Assembly: GCF_009696265.1 (NCBI RefSeq)
Contig: NZ_VUMH01000013.1
Location: forward strand, 25,579 to 89,578
From: Desulfovibrio porci
GTDB lineage: Bacteria; Desulfobacterota; Desulfovibrionia; Desulfovibrionales; Desulfovibrionaceae
Direction of reading: 5' to 3'
DNA length: 64,000 bases
In this document: one piece after another, positions 37,150-46,135 of the stretch
Position numbering within the stretch: position 1 is the stretch's first letter
Layout of the letters: each line of letters starts with the position of its first letter
Notes under the pieces: model-generated
What the model was told of the DNA's origin: nothing
Databases searched by the model: none
Seen by the model: the letters and a program-made list of their open reading frames with translations, nothing else
Position numbers and translations under genes: made by a program

Positions 37150-38016
37150 ATGACCCCGGAAATGAAACAATATATCCGTCAATTTTATCTTGATGAAGCC
37201 CTGGACGCCGCCGTCTATACGGTTCTGGCGAAAAAGACCAAGTCGGAGCACAACCGCGGGGTGCTGGAAGCCATCGCGCGGGATGAACAGAGCCACAAAG
37301 CCCAGTGGGCATCCCTTTTGGACGCGCTTCCCCGACTCAGCGTTTTCCGGGTCTGGTTTTTTATCTTTCTGGCAAAAATTTTCGGTCTGACCTTTATCAT
37401 CAATCTGATGGAATCGGGAGAAACCAAAGCCATTGAAAAATACAAGGCGGTTTCGGAACAATTCCCCATTGCCCGGAAAATACTGGAGGACGAAAGCCGG
37501 CATGAAGCGGAACTGGCCGCCATGATTGAAGAGGACGGCCTCAGCTATATCAGCTCCATGGTTCTGGGGCTCAATGACGCCCTGGTGGAGCTGACAGGCG
37601 CGCTCGCCGGTTTTACCCTGGCGCTGAACGACAACAAAATGATCGGCCTAGCCGGTTTCATTACCGGCGTCGCCGCCACCCTGTCCATGGCGGCCTCCGA
37701 ATATCTTTCCAAAAAAACGGACGAGGGCGGGAAACATCCGCTGAAAGCGGCCACATATACCGGCCTGGCCTACATGTTTACCGTGGCCCTGCTGCTGGCC
37801 CCGTATTGCATCTTTTCCGCGCCGCTTGTGTCACTGGTCTTCTGCCTGCTGACCGCCGCCCTGATTATTCTGGGCTTCACCTATTTTGTCTCCGTGGTGC
37901 GCAAATCCTCTTTTCTGCGCGGCTTCCGGGAGATGCTGGCCATAAGCTTCAGCGTGGCTCTCATCTCCTTTCTCATCGGCTGGGGCGCCCGCGCCTGGCT
38001 GCAGATTGACGTGTGA
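37150..38016 (+). CDS. ferritin-like/VIT1 fusion membrane transporter
   Basis: 288 aa. Residues about 1-130 form a rubrerythrin-type ferritin-like four-helix domain with Glu/His iron ligands (FYLDEALDAAVY, EAIARDEQSHKAQW, ILEDESRHEAEL). Residues about 135-288 form a VIT1/CCC1-type membrane domain with five hydrophobic helices (GLNDALVELTGALAGFTLA; AASEYLSKK). Proteins of this MbfA-like architecture export iron or manganese from the cytosol, with the ferritin domain sensing or oxidising the metal. TGGAG precedes ATG 37150; the upstream frame extension is non-coding. Confidence 0.88.
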   Translation: MTPEMKQYIRQFYLDEALDAAVYTVLAKKTKSEHNRGVLEAIARDEQSHKAQWASLLDALPRLSVFRVWFFIFLAKIFGLTFIINLMESGETKAIEKYKAVSEQFPIARKILEDESRHEAELAAMIEEDGLSYISSMVLGLNDALVELTGALAGFTLALNDNKMIGLAGFITGVAATLSMAASEYLSKKTDEGGKHPLKAATYTGLAYMFTVALLLAPYCIFSAPLVSLVFCLLTAALIILGFTYFVSVVRKSSFLRGFREMLAISFSVALISFLIGWGARAWLQIDV

Positions 38017-38079
38017 TTTCGCCCGCTCCCAAGCTGTTTCCGAGCGGGATTGCGGAGCATTGCAACGCTGAATGCGACA

Positions 38080-38129
38080 GGAGCCGATGGCCTTTGAAAA
38101 AACATAGCGCTCCAAAGGTCATCGGCTCC
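38080..38129. terminator. inverted repeat between converging genes
   Basis: 17-bp stem ggagccgatggcctttg / caaaggtcatcggctcc with one mismatch and a 16-nt loop, between the VIT1 gene and the oppositely oriented 38148-38819 gene. No clean T-run on either side, so termination is likely but not certain. Confidence 0.55.
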
Positions 38130-38147
38130 ACCATACCGGTGTGCCGG

Positions 38148-38819
38148 TCATTCGCCCACATTCAGGCTCTCGGCGCGCACGCGGTCCAGCAGTTCCTCCA
38201 GATTTTCCACCGAGGTCAGACGAAAGCCGTTTTCCACCGGGCTGACCCGGCCAAGCACCTCGTAGTTTTCGCCGTTGCCCGCGTCATGCACCACAAAGGG
38301 CACCAGCCAGCCCCGGTTGTCGGACCTGGCCTGGCCGATCCGCCGGATCTCCTTGCGGCCTGTGGAAGCGTCGGCAAAAAGCGGGGCCAGCAGGCCCTGG
38401 GCGGCTCCTCCGCTGGGAGTGCGCCCGGCGAAAGCCCCGGAAGACACGCCGTTGATCACAAAAGCGCGGGCTTCGCTGAACAGCAGATTACGCAAATTGT
38501 TCCCGCCGGAATCCCCGGAAGCGGCCTGGGAAAACATCACGGCCAGCAGGGGCGGCAACCGGGCGGCAACTTCCGGCTTTTGCGCGTCGCGCAGAAAAAG
38601 CGTCAGGGCCGCGTCCAGAATGGCGTCCACATCCACGAGGCGTTCAAAGGCGGCGGCGTCCGCCGCGTCAATGGCCCGCCCCACGTCCGCCACACACTGA
38701 CGCGGGTCAGCGGCGCGGACAAACGGAACCGAGACGGACGCCAGCAGCGCGAAAATTCCCAAAGCCAGAAGCGCACAACACAGCGCACCCCTGCGGCGGC
38801 GCGGAACGACCACACTCAT
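38148..38819 (-). CDS. exported protein of unknown function
   Basis: 223 residues with a basic N-terminus and a hydrophobic segment (CALLALGIFALLASVSVPFV) that is a signal peptide or anchor. The mature domain is helical (AIDAADAAAFERLVDVDAIL, VENLEELLDRVRAESL) with a short beta-rich middle (WLVPFVVHDAGNGENYEVLG). The pattern recalls small lipid- or peptidoglycan-associated ABC toluene-type auxiliary domains, but I cannot assign it. Its ATG overlaps the cobU stop codon (ATGA), so all three genes from 40770 to 38148 are translationally coupled. Confidence 0.7.
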   Translation of the reverse strand: MSVVVPRRRRGALCCALLALGIFALLASVSVPFVRAADPRQCVADVGRAIDAADAAAFERLVDVDAILDAALTLFLRDAQKPEVAARLPPLLAVMFSQAASGDSGGNNLRNLLFSEARAFVINGVSSGAFAGRTPSGGAAQGLLAPLFADASTGRKEIRRIGQARSDNRGWLVPFVVHDAGNGENYEVLGRVSPVENGFRLTSVENLEELLDRVRAESLNVGE

Positions 38820-39400
38820 AGACCCTCCGGCAGCGGCCCTTTAAGCGCCAGCGGCAGACCGCAACTGACAAAAATCACATGGGTGCAGACGCCCGCCAAC
38901 GTCTGATTGGCCAGACCCAGCACATCCCGGTAGACGCGTCCCAGCGGCGTGGGCGGCACAATGCCCAGCCCCGTTTCCGCGCTGACCAGAGCCACCGGGC
39001 GGGCGCGTCCCCCCGGCTCATCAGCCAGTCCGGCAGCCAGGGCCGCCACCCGCGTCCGGATCACCTCGGGCGTCAGCCCGGCGGCCAGCAGATTGGCAAT
39101 CCACAGACTGACGCAGTCCAGCAGGGCCACGCCGGCCGCGTCGCTGTCCTGGCCGGAAGTTCCGGCCAGGAAGCCTTTCAGCACAGTCAACGGATCCAGG
39201 GGCTCTTCCACACAAAACCAGCCCGCGCCGCGTCCGGCCTGATGCCGGGCCACGCGCGCGGCCATTTCAGCGTCATTGTCCTCAACCCGGCAGGTGGCCA
39301 GAAAAAGCCGCCGCGGGGCCTGAGCCTCGGCCCAGCGCTGGGCCAAGCCGCTTTTGCCGCTGCGCGTGCCGCCCACAAAAAAAACCAGCGGCGCGTTCAC
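38816..39400 (-). CDS. cobU: adenosylcobinamide kinase/guanylyltransferase
   Basis: 194-aa bifunctional enzyme of cobalamin nucleotide-loop assembly, phosphorylating adenosylcobinamide and attaching GMP. Motifs are the P-loop FFVGGTRSGKSGLA, RRLFLATCRVEDNDAEMAAR, the GMP-accepting His in RHQAGRG, LLDCVSLWIANLL, and SAETGLGIVPPTPLGRVYRD. The start is a GTG at 39400 overlapping the previous gene's TGA (GTGA). No other cobalamin genes are nearby. Coupling to two uncharacterised proteins is unusual. Confidence 0.9.
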   Translation of the reverse strand: MNAPLVFFVGGTRSGKSGLAQRWAEAQAPRRLFLATCRVEDNDAEMAARVARHQAGRGAGWFCVEEPLDPLTVLKGFLAGTSGQDSDAAGVALLDCVSLWIANLLAAGLTPEVIRTRVAALAAGLADEPGGRARPVALVSAETGLGIVPPTPLGRVYRDVLGLANQTLAGVCTHVIFVSCGLPLALKGPLPEGL

Positions 39401-40770
39401 CGGCCCTGGCCGCCCACCTGGACGGGAGCGGGCACAGCCAACGGCTGCGCGGGCGCGGGCGCCGCCGGAGGCGTCGCGTTTTGCGGCGCTGTAGCCTGCC
39501 GCGCCGCATTGCGGGCCGGTCCCGCCCCGGGAGCCGACGGGAGGGGCGGGGCGGACGGAGCCTGACCGGCCCTGTTGGCGGGCGTGTCCGCTCCGGCCTG
39601 GGCGCAACGCCGGGCCAGATCCCGCAGCACGCCGGCGGCGCTCTGCACGGAAGCCAGGGCCTGCGGCCCTTCTTGCAAGCGCCGGTCCACCCAATACGCC
39701 ACAAAAAGCAGGGAATCGTCGTCCAGAGCCTGACCGCCGCCCTTGCGGATGGCCGCCACCAGAGCGCGCTGCGCGGCCGCGCGTTCTTCCAGCACCCGGC
39801 GGTAACGGGCGCTCAGGCCGTCCACGCGCAACTGTGTGGTCGTGATTTCGGGCTGGGAGGCCTTGCTTTCACGCAACTGGTCCAGATCAAAAACCGCCGT
39901 GGTCATCTGGGAATTGATCTCCAGCACGTTCTGGGAAATCTGTTCCAATCCCTTGATGCGCTTGTTCAGATCCGGCACCGAAGCCACGCCTTCCAGCGCG
40001 CCGGCCAGCATCACGAAGCGGCCTGCCAGAGCCATGTGCATTTGCCGGTTCTGCTCCGGCGACAGGGCCTTGGCCGCCGCCTCGCGATCCAGCGCCGCCA
40101 TGAAACGGTCCACATACAGCGCATACAGGCTCTGGAGCATGGTGGGATGGAAAGCGTAACGCAACAGGCCCGCGCGACCTCCTTCAGCCATGCCGGCCAT
40201 CTTGACGCCGTAGCGCTGGTTGACGCTCTGCACGCTGACGCCCAGCGACCCGCCGCGCGGACCGGGCTTGTAACGCGAAACCAGATAGGCGGCCAGATCT
40301 TCCACAAAATCCGGGCGCACTCTGCTGTCAGCCGTCACCTTGGGGACCACGGCCTCCTGTCCGAACTGGCCGGGCATGCCCGTGCCGCCCGCAAGCCCGC
40401 TCTGCCCCGACGGCAGGCTGGTATCCACAGGCGCGCCCACCGTGCCCTGCACATTCTGGCCGGCCAGCGTGCCCGGCGCGGTATTCGGGCTGGTCACCGA
40501 CGGAGGCGGGGGCGGAGGCCCCTCCCGCAGCAGATCGCCCACGCCGGCCAGAGGCGTGCCGTTGGTAGCGTTGTCGATGACGCCGGCGGCCTGTTCCCGC
40601 CACAGCTCGCGGATGGACGGCTCACGGGTCAGCCAGAAGGCCGCCCCGCCCACCGCCAGCACCGCCACCAGGGCCAGCAATCCGGCCTTGCGCCCGCCGC
40701 CCTTGCCGGGCCGGGGTTTGGGGAGGTTCATGATGTCGGGAACCTGGGGCGTTTTCTTTTCCAGTTTCAT
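39397..40770 (-). CDS. inner-membrane anchored helical protein, unknown function
   Basis: 457 residues. A cytoplasmic basic segment (PKPRPGKGGGRKAG) precedes one membrane helix at about 30-47. A Pro/Gly/Thr-rich linker follows (REGPPPPPPSVTSPN), then a helical, probably coiled-coil periplasmic domain (about 160-390; LEQISQNVLEINSQMTTAVF, LSARYRRVLEERAAAQRAL). It ends in an Ala/Pro-rich tail of about 65 residues. This resembles envelope-spanning structural or secretion-linked proteins, but no family is recognised. AGGAG precedes ATG 40770. It overlaps cobU by 4 bp. Confidence 0.65.
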   Translation of the reverse strand: MKLEKKTPQVPDIMNLPKPRPGKGGGRKAGLLALVAVLAVGGAAFWLTREPSIRELWREQAAGVIDNATNGTPLAGVGDLLREGPPPPPPSVTSPNTAPGTLAGQNVQGTVGAPVDTSLPSGQSGLAGGTGMPGQFGQEAVVPKVTADSRVRPDFVEDLAAYLVSRYKPGPRGGSLGVSVQSVNQRYGVKMAGMAEGGRAGLLRYAFHPTMLQSLYALYVDRFMAALDREAAAKALSPEQNRQMHMALAGRFVMLAGALEGVASVPDLNKRIKGLEQISQNVLEINSQMTTAVFDLDQLRESKASQPEITTTQLRVDGLSARYRRVLEERAAAQRALVAAIRKGGGQALDDDSLLFVAYWVDRRLQEGPQALASVQSAAGVLRDLARRCAQAGADTPANRAGQAPSAPPLPSAPGAGPARNAARQATAPQNATPPAAPAPAQPLAVPAPVQVGGQGR

Positions 40771-41189
40771 GCAGGTCTCCTCGGGCTTATCCCCCGTTTC
40801 CGGCGGAGCTTTTCGCCTGCGGCACGATATCATTGCTTTTTTCGGGTGTGAATACTTTTTCCAGACTTTGTCTCGAGACTTGCTCGACGCGCAGGCACTG
40901 CGGATTTTTTGAATATATACTAATAGATATAACTGTCGAACAGATGCGGCAGCCGAAGAATCGCTCCGGTCCGCTGGGCGGCAGAACCCGTCACAGGGCA
41001 CGGCCAGGCCACCGCGATCACCCCGGATGCCCCGCCGGGCAAGGTTTTTCCTTTTCCTCCCGGATTCCGGCTTTATGTTGACGCCAGGACGCCTTATGGT
41101 TACTTGAAAAGTACCGATATGCTGCAAGTCCGCGCATCGGAGGCACGGATTTTTGAGTGGTTCATTTACTTTTGCATACAGAGGGAGCT
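40771..41189. other. divergent intergenic region upstream of cstA
   Basis: 419 bp without a gene. It contains a perfect palindrome GTCTCGAGAC (40870-40879), an AT-rich stretch at 40905-40935, and a weak TTGACG-17-TACTTG box at 41088-41116 that could serve cstA. No riboswitch-like structure was seen. Confidence 0.4.
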
Positions 41190-42626
41190 ATGCCAAACTA
41201 CGTTTATTTTCTTCTGTCCGTGGCCGCGCTGATTGTCGGCTACATCATTTATGGGAGCGTTGTGGCTAAAGTCTTCGGCGTGCAGCCCAACCGCGCCACC
41301 CCCGCCCAGACTCTCGCCGACGGCGTAGACTACGTGGAAATGCCGGTCTGGAAAGTCTGGCTGGTCCAGTTGCTGAACATCGCGGGCGTGGGCCCGGTGT
41401 TCGGCCCTATCCTGGGCGCGCTGTGGGGCCCCTCGGCCCTGGTCTGGATCGTGGTCGGCACCATTTTCGCGGGCGCCGTGCATGACTACATGTCGGGCAT
41501 GCTTTCCGTCCGTTACGGCGGGGCCAACGTGCCCACCTTCGTGGGCTACAACCTGGGCAACGCCGCCAAACAGATCATGCGCGTCTTCGCCGTGGTGCTG
41601 CTCATTCTGGTGGGCGTGGTCTTTGTGGCCGCCCCGGCCGCGCTGCTGGCCAAGCTGACGCCCATCTGGATGAACCTGACCTTCTGGGTCTGCGTGATCT
41701 TCGCCTATTACTTCCTGGCGACCATCATGCCCATCGACAAGATCATCGGCCGCTTCTATCCCATTTTCGGCGCCATCCTGATCTTCATGGCCGTGGGCAT
41801 CACCGTGATGATGTTCGTCAGCGGCACGGAATTCTACAACTCCGCCCAGTGGGCCAACCAGAATCCCAAGGGTCTGCCTATCTTCCCGCTGGTATTCATC
41901 ACCATCGCCTGCGGCGCGCTGTCCGGCTTCCACGCCACCCAGTCCCCGCTCATGGCCCGTTGCATGGCCAATGAGAAGCTGGGCAAGCCCGTGTTTTACG
42001 GCAGCATGGTGGCCGAAGGCTTCATCGGCCTGGTCTGGGCCACCGTGGGCATGAGCTTCTACCACGGTCCCGACGCGCTGGCCGCAGCCCTAGCCGCCGG
42101 CGGCCCCGGCAACGTGGTGACGGAATCCTCCTTCGCCCTGATGGGCGCCGTGGGCGGCGTGCTGGCCATCCTGGGCGTGGTGGTGCTGCCCATCACCTCG
42201 GGCGACACGGCTTTCCGCGCCGCGCGCCTGACCATCGCCGAAACTTTCAACTATTCCCAGAAGGCCGTTTCTCCGCGCCTGCTCATCGCCGTGCCCATGT
42301 TCGTGATCGGCGTGATTCTTTCGCAGGTGGACTTCAACATCATCTGGCGCTACTTCGGCTGGGCCAACCAGTCCCTGGCGACCATCGTGCTCTGGGCCGG
42401 GGCGGCCTACCTGGCCCGCAGGGACCGCCTCCACTGGATATGCACCCTGCCCGCCGTATTTATGACAGCGGTCTGCGTTTCCTACATCTGCTACGAGCCC
42501 TCCATGGGCTTCGGCATGAGCATCGACATCTCCAACATCATCGGCATAGTGGCCGCCATCGTGGCCTTTGTGGCCTTTATGGTGCTGGGCCGCCGCGCAG
42601 TGGCCGGCGCGCCGGAAAACGTCTAG
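41190..42626 (+). CDS. cstA: carbon starvation protein CstA
   Basis: 478-aa polytopic inner-membrane protein of the CstA/BtsT family (pyruvate or peptide uptake). It shows many hydrophobic helices and family blocks: GYIIYGSVVAKVFG, GPVFGPILGALWGPSALVWIV, GAVHDYMSGMLSVRYGG, ACGALSGFHATQSPLMARC and PITSGDTAFRAARL. The length is at the short end typical of delta-proteobacterial CstA. GAGGGAG precedes ATG 41190. It stands alone, ending in a terminator before thiD. Pyruvate transport would suit the pyruvate-centred metabolism encoded at 6-14 kb; that link is inference. Confidence 0.93.
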   Translation: MPNYVYFLLSVAALIVGYIIYGSVVAKVFGVQPNRATPAQTLADGVDYVEMPVWKVWLVQLLNIAGVGPVFGPILGALWGPSALVWIVVGTIFAGAVHDYMSGMLSVRYGGANVPTFVGYNLGNAAKQIMRVFAVVLLILVGVVFVAAPAALLAKLTPIWMNLTFWVCVIFAYYFLATIMPIDKIIGRFYPIFGAILIFMAVGITVMMFVSGTEFYNSAQWANQNPKGLPIFPLVFITIACGALSGFHATQSPLMARCMANEKLGKPVFYGSMVAEGFIGLVWATVGMSFYHGPDALAAALAAGGPGNVVTESSFALMGAVGGVLAILGVVVLPITSGDTAFRAARLTIAETFNYSQKAVSPRLLIAVPMFVIGVILSQVDFNIIWRYFGWANQSLATIVLWAGAAYLARRDRLHWICTLPAVFMTAVCVSYICYEPSMGFGMSIDISNIIGIVAAIVAFVAFMVLGRRAVAGAPENV

Positions 42627-42701
42627 CGGCCGGGCCGCGTCTTGCGCGCCCGTCCGGCACGGGCTATAAGAGTTCCGCCGGACAACGCGTTTCAACCATC
42701 C

Positions 42702-42733
42702 GGGCAGAGCCGCAAGGCTCTGCCCTTCCTTTT
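42702..42733 (+). terminator. intrinsic terminator of cstA
   Basis: Perfect 10-bp stem gggcagagcc / ggctctgccc with GCAA loop, then TTCCTTTT. Confidence 0.85.
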
Positions 42734-42766
42734 CTCAACCACAGCAACACCATAACGGGAGAGCAT

Positions 42767-43567
42767 ATGCCGACCCCCCCCAACATTCTGACCATTGCCG
42801 GTTCCGACTCCGGCGGCGGCGCGGGCATTCAGGCCGATCTGAAAACCATCATGGCCCTGGGCGGCTACGGCATGAGCGTCATCACCGCGCTGACGGCCCA
42901 GAACGGTCAGGGCGTCACGGGCATCCACGCGCCGGACCCCGATTTTGTGGCTCTGGAGCTGAACACCGTGCTGGAGGGCTTTCCCGTGGCCGCGGCCAAA
43001 ACCGGCATGCTGTTCTCCGCGGGCATCATCCGCGCTATCAGCCCCATTCTGCGCCAACGGAAATTCCCTCTGGTGGCGGACCCCGTATCCGTCAGCCAGA
43101 GCGGCAGCCGCCTGTTGCAGGAGGACGCGGTGACGGCCCTGAAAGAGGAAATCCTGCCCGGCTGCGACCTGCTCACGCCCAACCGGCCTGAAGCCGAAAT
43201 GCTGACCGGCCTGAGCATCGTCGATGTGGAAGACGCCTTCGCGGCGGGCGAAAAACTGCTCTCCATGGGGGCCAAAGCAGTACTTATCAAGGGCGGGCAC
43301 ATGGACAGTTCCATTGTGGTCACGGACTGCCTCTGCCTGCCCGGCCAGGAGCCCAGGGCTCTGCCCCAGGCCAAGGTGGAAACGGAAAACAACCACGGCA
43401 CCGGCTGCACGCTTTCGGCGGCCATCGCCACGGGTCTGGGCAAAGGCCTGCCCCTTCAGGTGGCCGTGACCAAGGCCCAGGAATTTCTCAATCTCGCCCT
43501 GCGTAAAAGTTACAGCCCCGGCAAGGGCTGCGGACCGGTGAACCACGCGGCGGCGCTGAACGTCTGA
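42767..43567 (+). CDS. thiD: hydroxymethylpyrimidine/phosphomethylpyrimidine kinase
   Basis: 266-aa ribokinase-fold enzyme of thiamine biosynthesis, phosphorylating HMP and HMP-P with ATP. Signature segments: TIAGSDSGGGAGIQADLKTI at the start, ITALTAQNGQGV, AAKTGML, DPVSVSQSG, LTPNRPEAEMLTG, VLIKGGH, and the C-terminal NNHGTGCTLSAAIA anion hole with catalytic Cys/Asp region. GGGAGAG precedes ATG 42767. No other thiamine genes are adjacent. The next genes are flagellar and have their own promoter. Confidence 0.94.
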   Translation: MPTPPNILTIAGSDSGGGAGIQADLKTIMALGGYGMSVITALTAQNGQGVTGIHAPDPDFVALELNTVLEGFPVAAAKTGMLFSAGIIRAISPILRQRKFPLVADPVSVSQSGSRLLQEDAVTALKEEILPGCDLLTPNRPEAEMLTGLSIVDVEDAFAAGEKLLSMGAKAVLIKGGHMDSSIVVTDCLCLPGQEPRALPQAKVETENNHGTGCTLSAAIATGLGKGLPLQVAVTKAQEFLNLALRKSYSPGKGCGPVNHAAALNV

Positions 43568-43621
43568 CCGGACGCGAAGACCTGGCGTGCGGCGGGCCGT
43601 GCCCAAGGGCGATCCGGCTTT

Positions 43622-43636
43622 TGGCCCGCAGATTGC
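43622..43636 (+). promoter_or_regulatory. sigma-54 promoter of the fliJ operon
   Basis: TGGCCCG-CAGA-TTGC followed by A, with GG and GC 12 bp apart. It differs from consensus only at one -24 base and has the same form as the flgF promoter at 63010-63024. Transcription would start near 43648, 39 nt before ATG 43687. Confidence 0.82.
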
Positions 43637-43686
43637 AACTCCCCCTGGCGACCCAAGACAAGCGTCAAAAACAAGGCGGAGCTTGC

Positions 43687-44124
43687 ATGCCATTTCGCTT
43701 CAAAATGCAGAAAGTGCTCGACTACCGGGAACAACTGGAGGAAGAGGCCAAGGTGCGCCTGGCCACGGCGCAGCGCCGCCACCAGGAGGCCCGGGAGCGC
43801 CTGGAGCAGCTTCAGGCCGAGTTGCGCCGTTCCCAGGACCGCCTCTGTGACGAAGCCATGATGGACGCCGCCGAACGCTGGCTGCTGGAGCAGTATGTCA
43901 AAGGCCTGCGCGGCGACGAGGCCGCCGCCTCCCTGCAGGTGCGCATGCTGGCCCAGATGGTGGAGGAAGCCAGAAATCTGCTGGCGGCCCGCGCCATAGA
44001 CAAAAAGCTGCTGGACAAACTCAAGGAACGGCAGAAACAATATTATGCCCGCGAAGAACAGTTGAAGGAGCAACGCTTCAATGACGAAATCGCGACCCTC
44101 CGCTACAAGGCTCCGTCTTTCTAA
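43687..44124 (+). CDS. fliJ: flagellar export chaperone FliJ
   Basis: 145-aa, almost wholly coiled-coil protein with the FliJ start MPFRFKMQKVLDYRE. The following heptad-rich helix has dense Glu/Arg/Gln (EEEAKVRLATAQRRHQEARE; QLQAELRRSQDRL) and a second helical arm (LDKLKERQKQYYAREEQLK). FliJ links the flagellar export ATPase to the export gate. It overlaps the next gene by 44 bp and is transcribed from a sigma-54 promoter, consistent with flagellar control. Confidence 0.88.
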   Translation: MPFRFKMQKVLDYREQLEEEAKVRLATAQRRHQEARERLEQLQAELRRSQDRLCDEAMMDAAERWLLEQYVKGLRGDEAAASLQVRMLAQMVEEARNLLAARAIDKKLLDKLKERQKQYYAREEQLKEQRFNDEIATLRYKAPSF

Positions 44125-45343
44125 GCTCTTCCGCTGGCTGGCGGTATTGTGCTTCATCAAACTTGCCGTTCTGGGCATGCTCATGCTGGACGTGCCGCTG
44201 CCGGGCCGGCTTGGCGACGCTCCGCGCGACATGGCGCGGCAGGACGCGCACGAGGCCGTCCGAAGCGCCGCCGTCGATCCCGCCGCCCCTCTGCTGACGG
44301 CGCGCGCTCCTGAAAACAGCGCCGCCTCCACAGTTCCCGGCAAAACCCTTCAGCGCGATTCCTCCGACCCTCTGCCGTCCGGCGATCTGCCCCAAGGGTC
44401 CGCCGCCGCGCAACTGGCCGCCGCCGCAAAGCCGCGCCGCCAGACGCAGACGGGAGCGGACGCCGCGCTTCCCGCGCCCATGGTCACAGCCGGAAGCAAC
44501 ATCGCCGCCGCTGCGGGTGACGCCGTATTCAGCCCGCCCGCTCTGCCCGCTCCCGCGCCTTTGGGCGGCCCTGTGGCCGAAGCCGGGACACCGGCCCCGA
44601 ACGAAAACGTTGCGCCTCTGCTGGCCGCCTCTCCGGTACGCCGCACAGGCCGCGACGACGGCCTGCTGGACGCGCTGGGCCTGAAAAACCTGCCCATTCC
44701 GGGACTTGGCAGCGTGCAGGCCGCGCACGCCGCCGCGCTGGACATGCCCGTGCCCCAGACGCCGTCCGGCGCTTCCCCCTTTACCCCGGCGGAACAGAGC
44801 GCGCCCACGACCATGCCCGGCGCGCCGGACATTCCGGCCAATATTCCGCGCGGCCAGGGAACCGACGGCGCGCCGCTGCCTCCGCGCGGCGCTGGGGCCT
44901 CCTCAGTCCTTCCCTCCCTGCCGCAAAGCGGCCAGTCCACCGCCCTGCCCGCGCCCGCGCCCCGGGTGACGACCACTCCCCCACCCGGCGATCCCAACGA
45001 CAAGGCCCAGGAACTGGCCCGCCAGCAGCAGGACATCCTTATGCTGCGCCAGCAGATGGACCAGCGTCTGAAAGACCTGCAGGACGCCGAGCGGAAAATG
45101 AAGGATATGATCCGCGAAGCCAAGGACCTGGAAGACAAGAAAATCCGCAATCTGATCCAGATGTACGCCAATATGAAGCCCCGCACGGCGGCCAAGGCGC
45201 TGGAGAGCATGGACGAGCGGGTGGCCATCCGGATTCTGTCGGGCATGGCCCCCAAACAGTCCGGCGAAATTCTGACCTACACCAATCCGGCCAAGACCGC
45301 CAAATTTACGGAGCTGATCACCCGCATGAGGCTGCCCGACTGA
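44081..45343 (+). CDS. MotE-like flagellar motor chaperone
   Basis: 420 aa. One membrane helix near residues 20-38 is followed by a long low-complexity Pro/Ala-rich periplasmic linker (about 40-310). A coiled coil follows (ELARQQQDILMLRQQMDQRL; DAERKMKDMIREAKDLED), then a MgtE-N-like domain (YANMKPRTAAKALESMDERV and RILSGMAPKQSGEIL). This is the MotE architecture, which helps assemble the flagellar motor stator or C-ring parts. The linker is much longer than in typical MotE of about 200 aa. AAGGAG precedes ATG 44081. Confidence 0.82.
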   Translation: MTKSRPSATRLRLSKLFRWLAVLCFIKLAVLGMLMLDVPLPGRLGDAPRDMARQDAHEAVRSAAVDPAAPLLTARAPENSAASTVPGKTLQRDSSDPLPSGDLPQGSAAAQLAAAAKPRRQTQTGADAALPAPMVTAGSNIAAAAGDAVFSPPALPAPAPLGGPVAEAGTPAPNENVAPLLAASPVRRTGRDDGLLDALGLKNLPIPGLGSVQAAHAAALDMPVPQTPSGASPFTPAEQSAPTTMPGAPDIPANIPRGQGTDGAPLPPRGAGASSVLPSLPQSGQSTALPAPAPRVTTTPPPGDPNDKAQELARQQQDILMLRQQMDQRLKDLQDAERKMKDMIREAKDLEDKKIRNLIQMYANMKPRTAAKALESMDERVAIRILSGMAPKQSGEILTYTNPAKTAKFTELITRMRLPD

Positions 45344-46119
45344 TGCGCCTGAAACTGCTGCTGGCCTATCTGGGCGCCGGCTACAGCGGCTGGCAGATTC
45401 AGGAAAAGCCCTCGCCGCCGCCCACCATTCAGGGAGAGCTGGAGGCCGCCCTGCGCGTGCTGGCCGGAACGCCCGTACGGGTGCACGGTTCGGGCCGCAC
45501 TGACGCGGGCGTGCACGCCCACGGGCAGGTGGCCCACTGCGACGTGCCCGACGACAAGGCCAAACAGTCCTGGCGGCGCAGCCTCAACGCACTGCTGCCG
45601 CCGGCAATCCGCGTGCTGGCGGCCGAGCCCGCGCCGCCGGACTTTCACGCCCGCAAGGACGCCCTGCGCAAAACCTACGCCTACCAGTTCTGGCAGGAAC
45701 GCAATTTTGTGCCGCCGCAACTGGCCCCATTTGTCTGGAACTGCGGTCCGCTGGATGTGCAGGCCATGCGCGCGGCCCTGCCGTATCTGCTGGGCGAACA
45801 GGACTTTGCCGGGCTGCAAAACGCGGGCACGGACATGGAAAGCACGACGCGCCACATCAGCACTGCCGCCCTGGACATTCTGCCGCCGTGCGAATTTTAC
45901 CCCCCGCACGCGCCCCTGCTGCGCCTGACCGTCACGGCCAACGGCTTTCTCAAGCAGATGGTGCGCAATATGGCCGGTCTGCTGGCGGCCTGCGGCCAGG
46001 GCAAAATCCATCCCGAAAGCATCCCGGCCCTGCTGGCGGCCCGCGACCGCCGGGCCGTGCCCTCGGTCACGGCTCCGGCCGGGGGCTTGGCGCTGGTCCG
46101 TGTGGAGTATCCCCAGTAA
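45343..46119 (+). CDS. truA: tRNA pseudouridine(38-40) synthase TruA
   Basis: 258-aa enzyme converting uridines 38-40 of the tRNA anticodon arm to pseudouridine. The catalytic Asp is in VHGSGRTDAGVHAHGQV. Other family blocks are LAYLGAGYSGWQIQ, RKDALRKTYAYQFW, and TANGFLKQMVRNMAG. Its ATG overlaps the MotE stop (TGATG), so it is translated with the flagellar genes; this coupling of truA to flagellar genes is a known delta-proteobacterial neighbourhood only in part. A strong terminator follows. Confidence 0.95.
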   Translation: MRLKLLLAYLGAGYSGWQIQEKPSPPPTIQGELEAALRVLAGTPVRVHGSGRTDAGVHAHGQVAHCDVPDDKAKQSWRRSLNALLPPAIRVLAAEPAPPDFHARKDALRKTYAYQFWQERNFVPPQLAPFVWNCGPLDVQAMRAALPYLLGEQDFAGLQNAGTDMESTTRHISTAALDILPPCEFYPPHAPLLRLTVTANGFLKQMVRNMAGLLAACGQGKIHPESIPALLAARDRRAVPSVTAPAGGLALVRVEYPQ

Positions 46120-46135
46120 ATTTCAGGACGCTTCA

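Noticed and set aside
40870..40879. GTCTCGAGAC palindrome as an operator for cstA
   Set aside because: A 10-bp palindrome is expected by chance at this scale and it is over 300 bp from the cstA start with no promoter match beside it.
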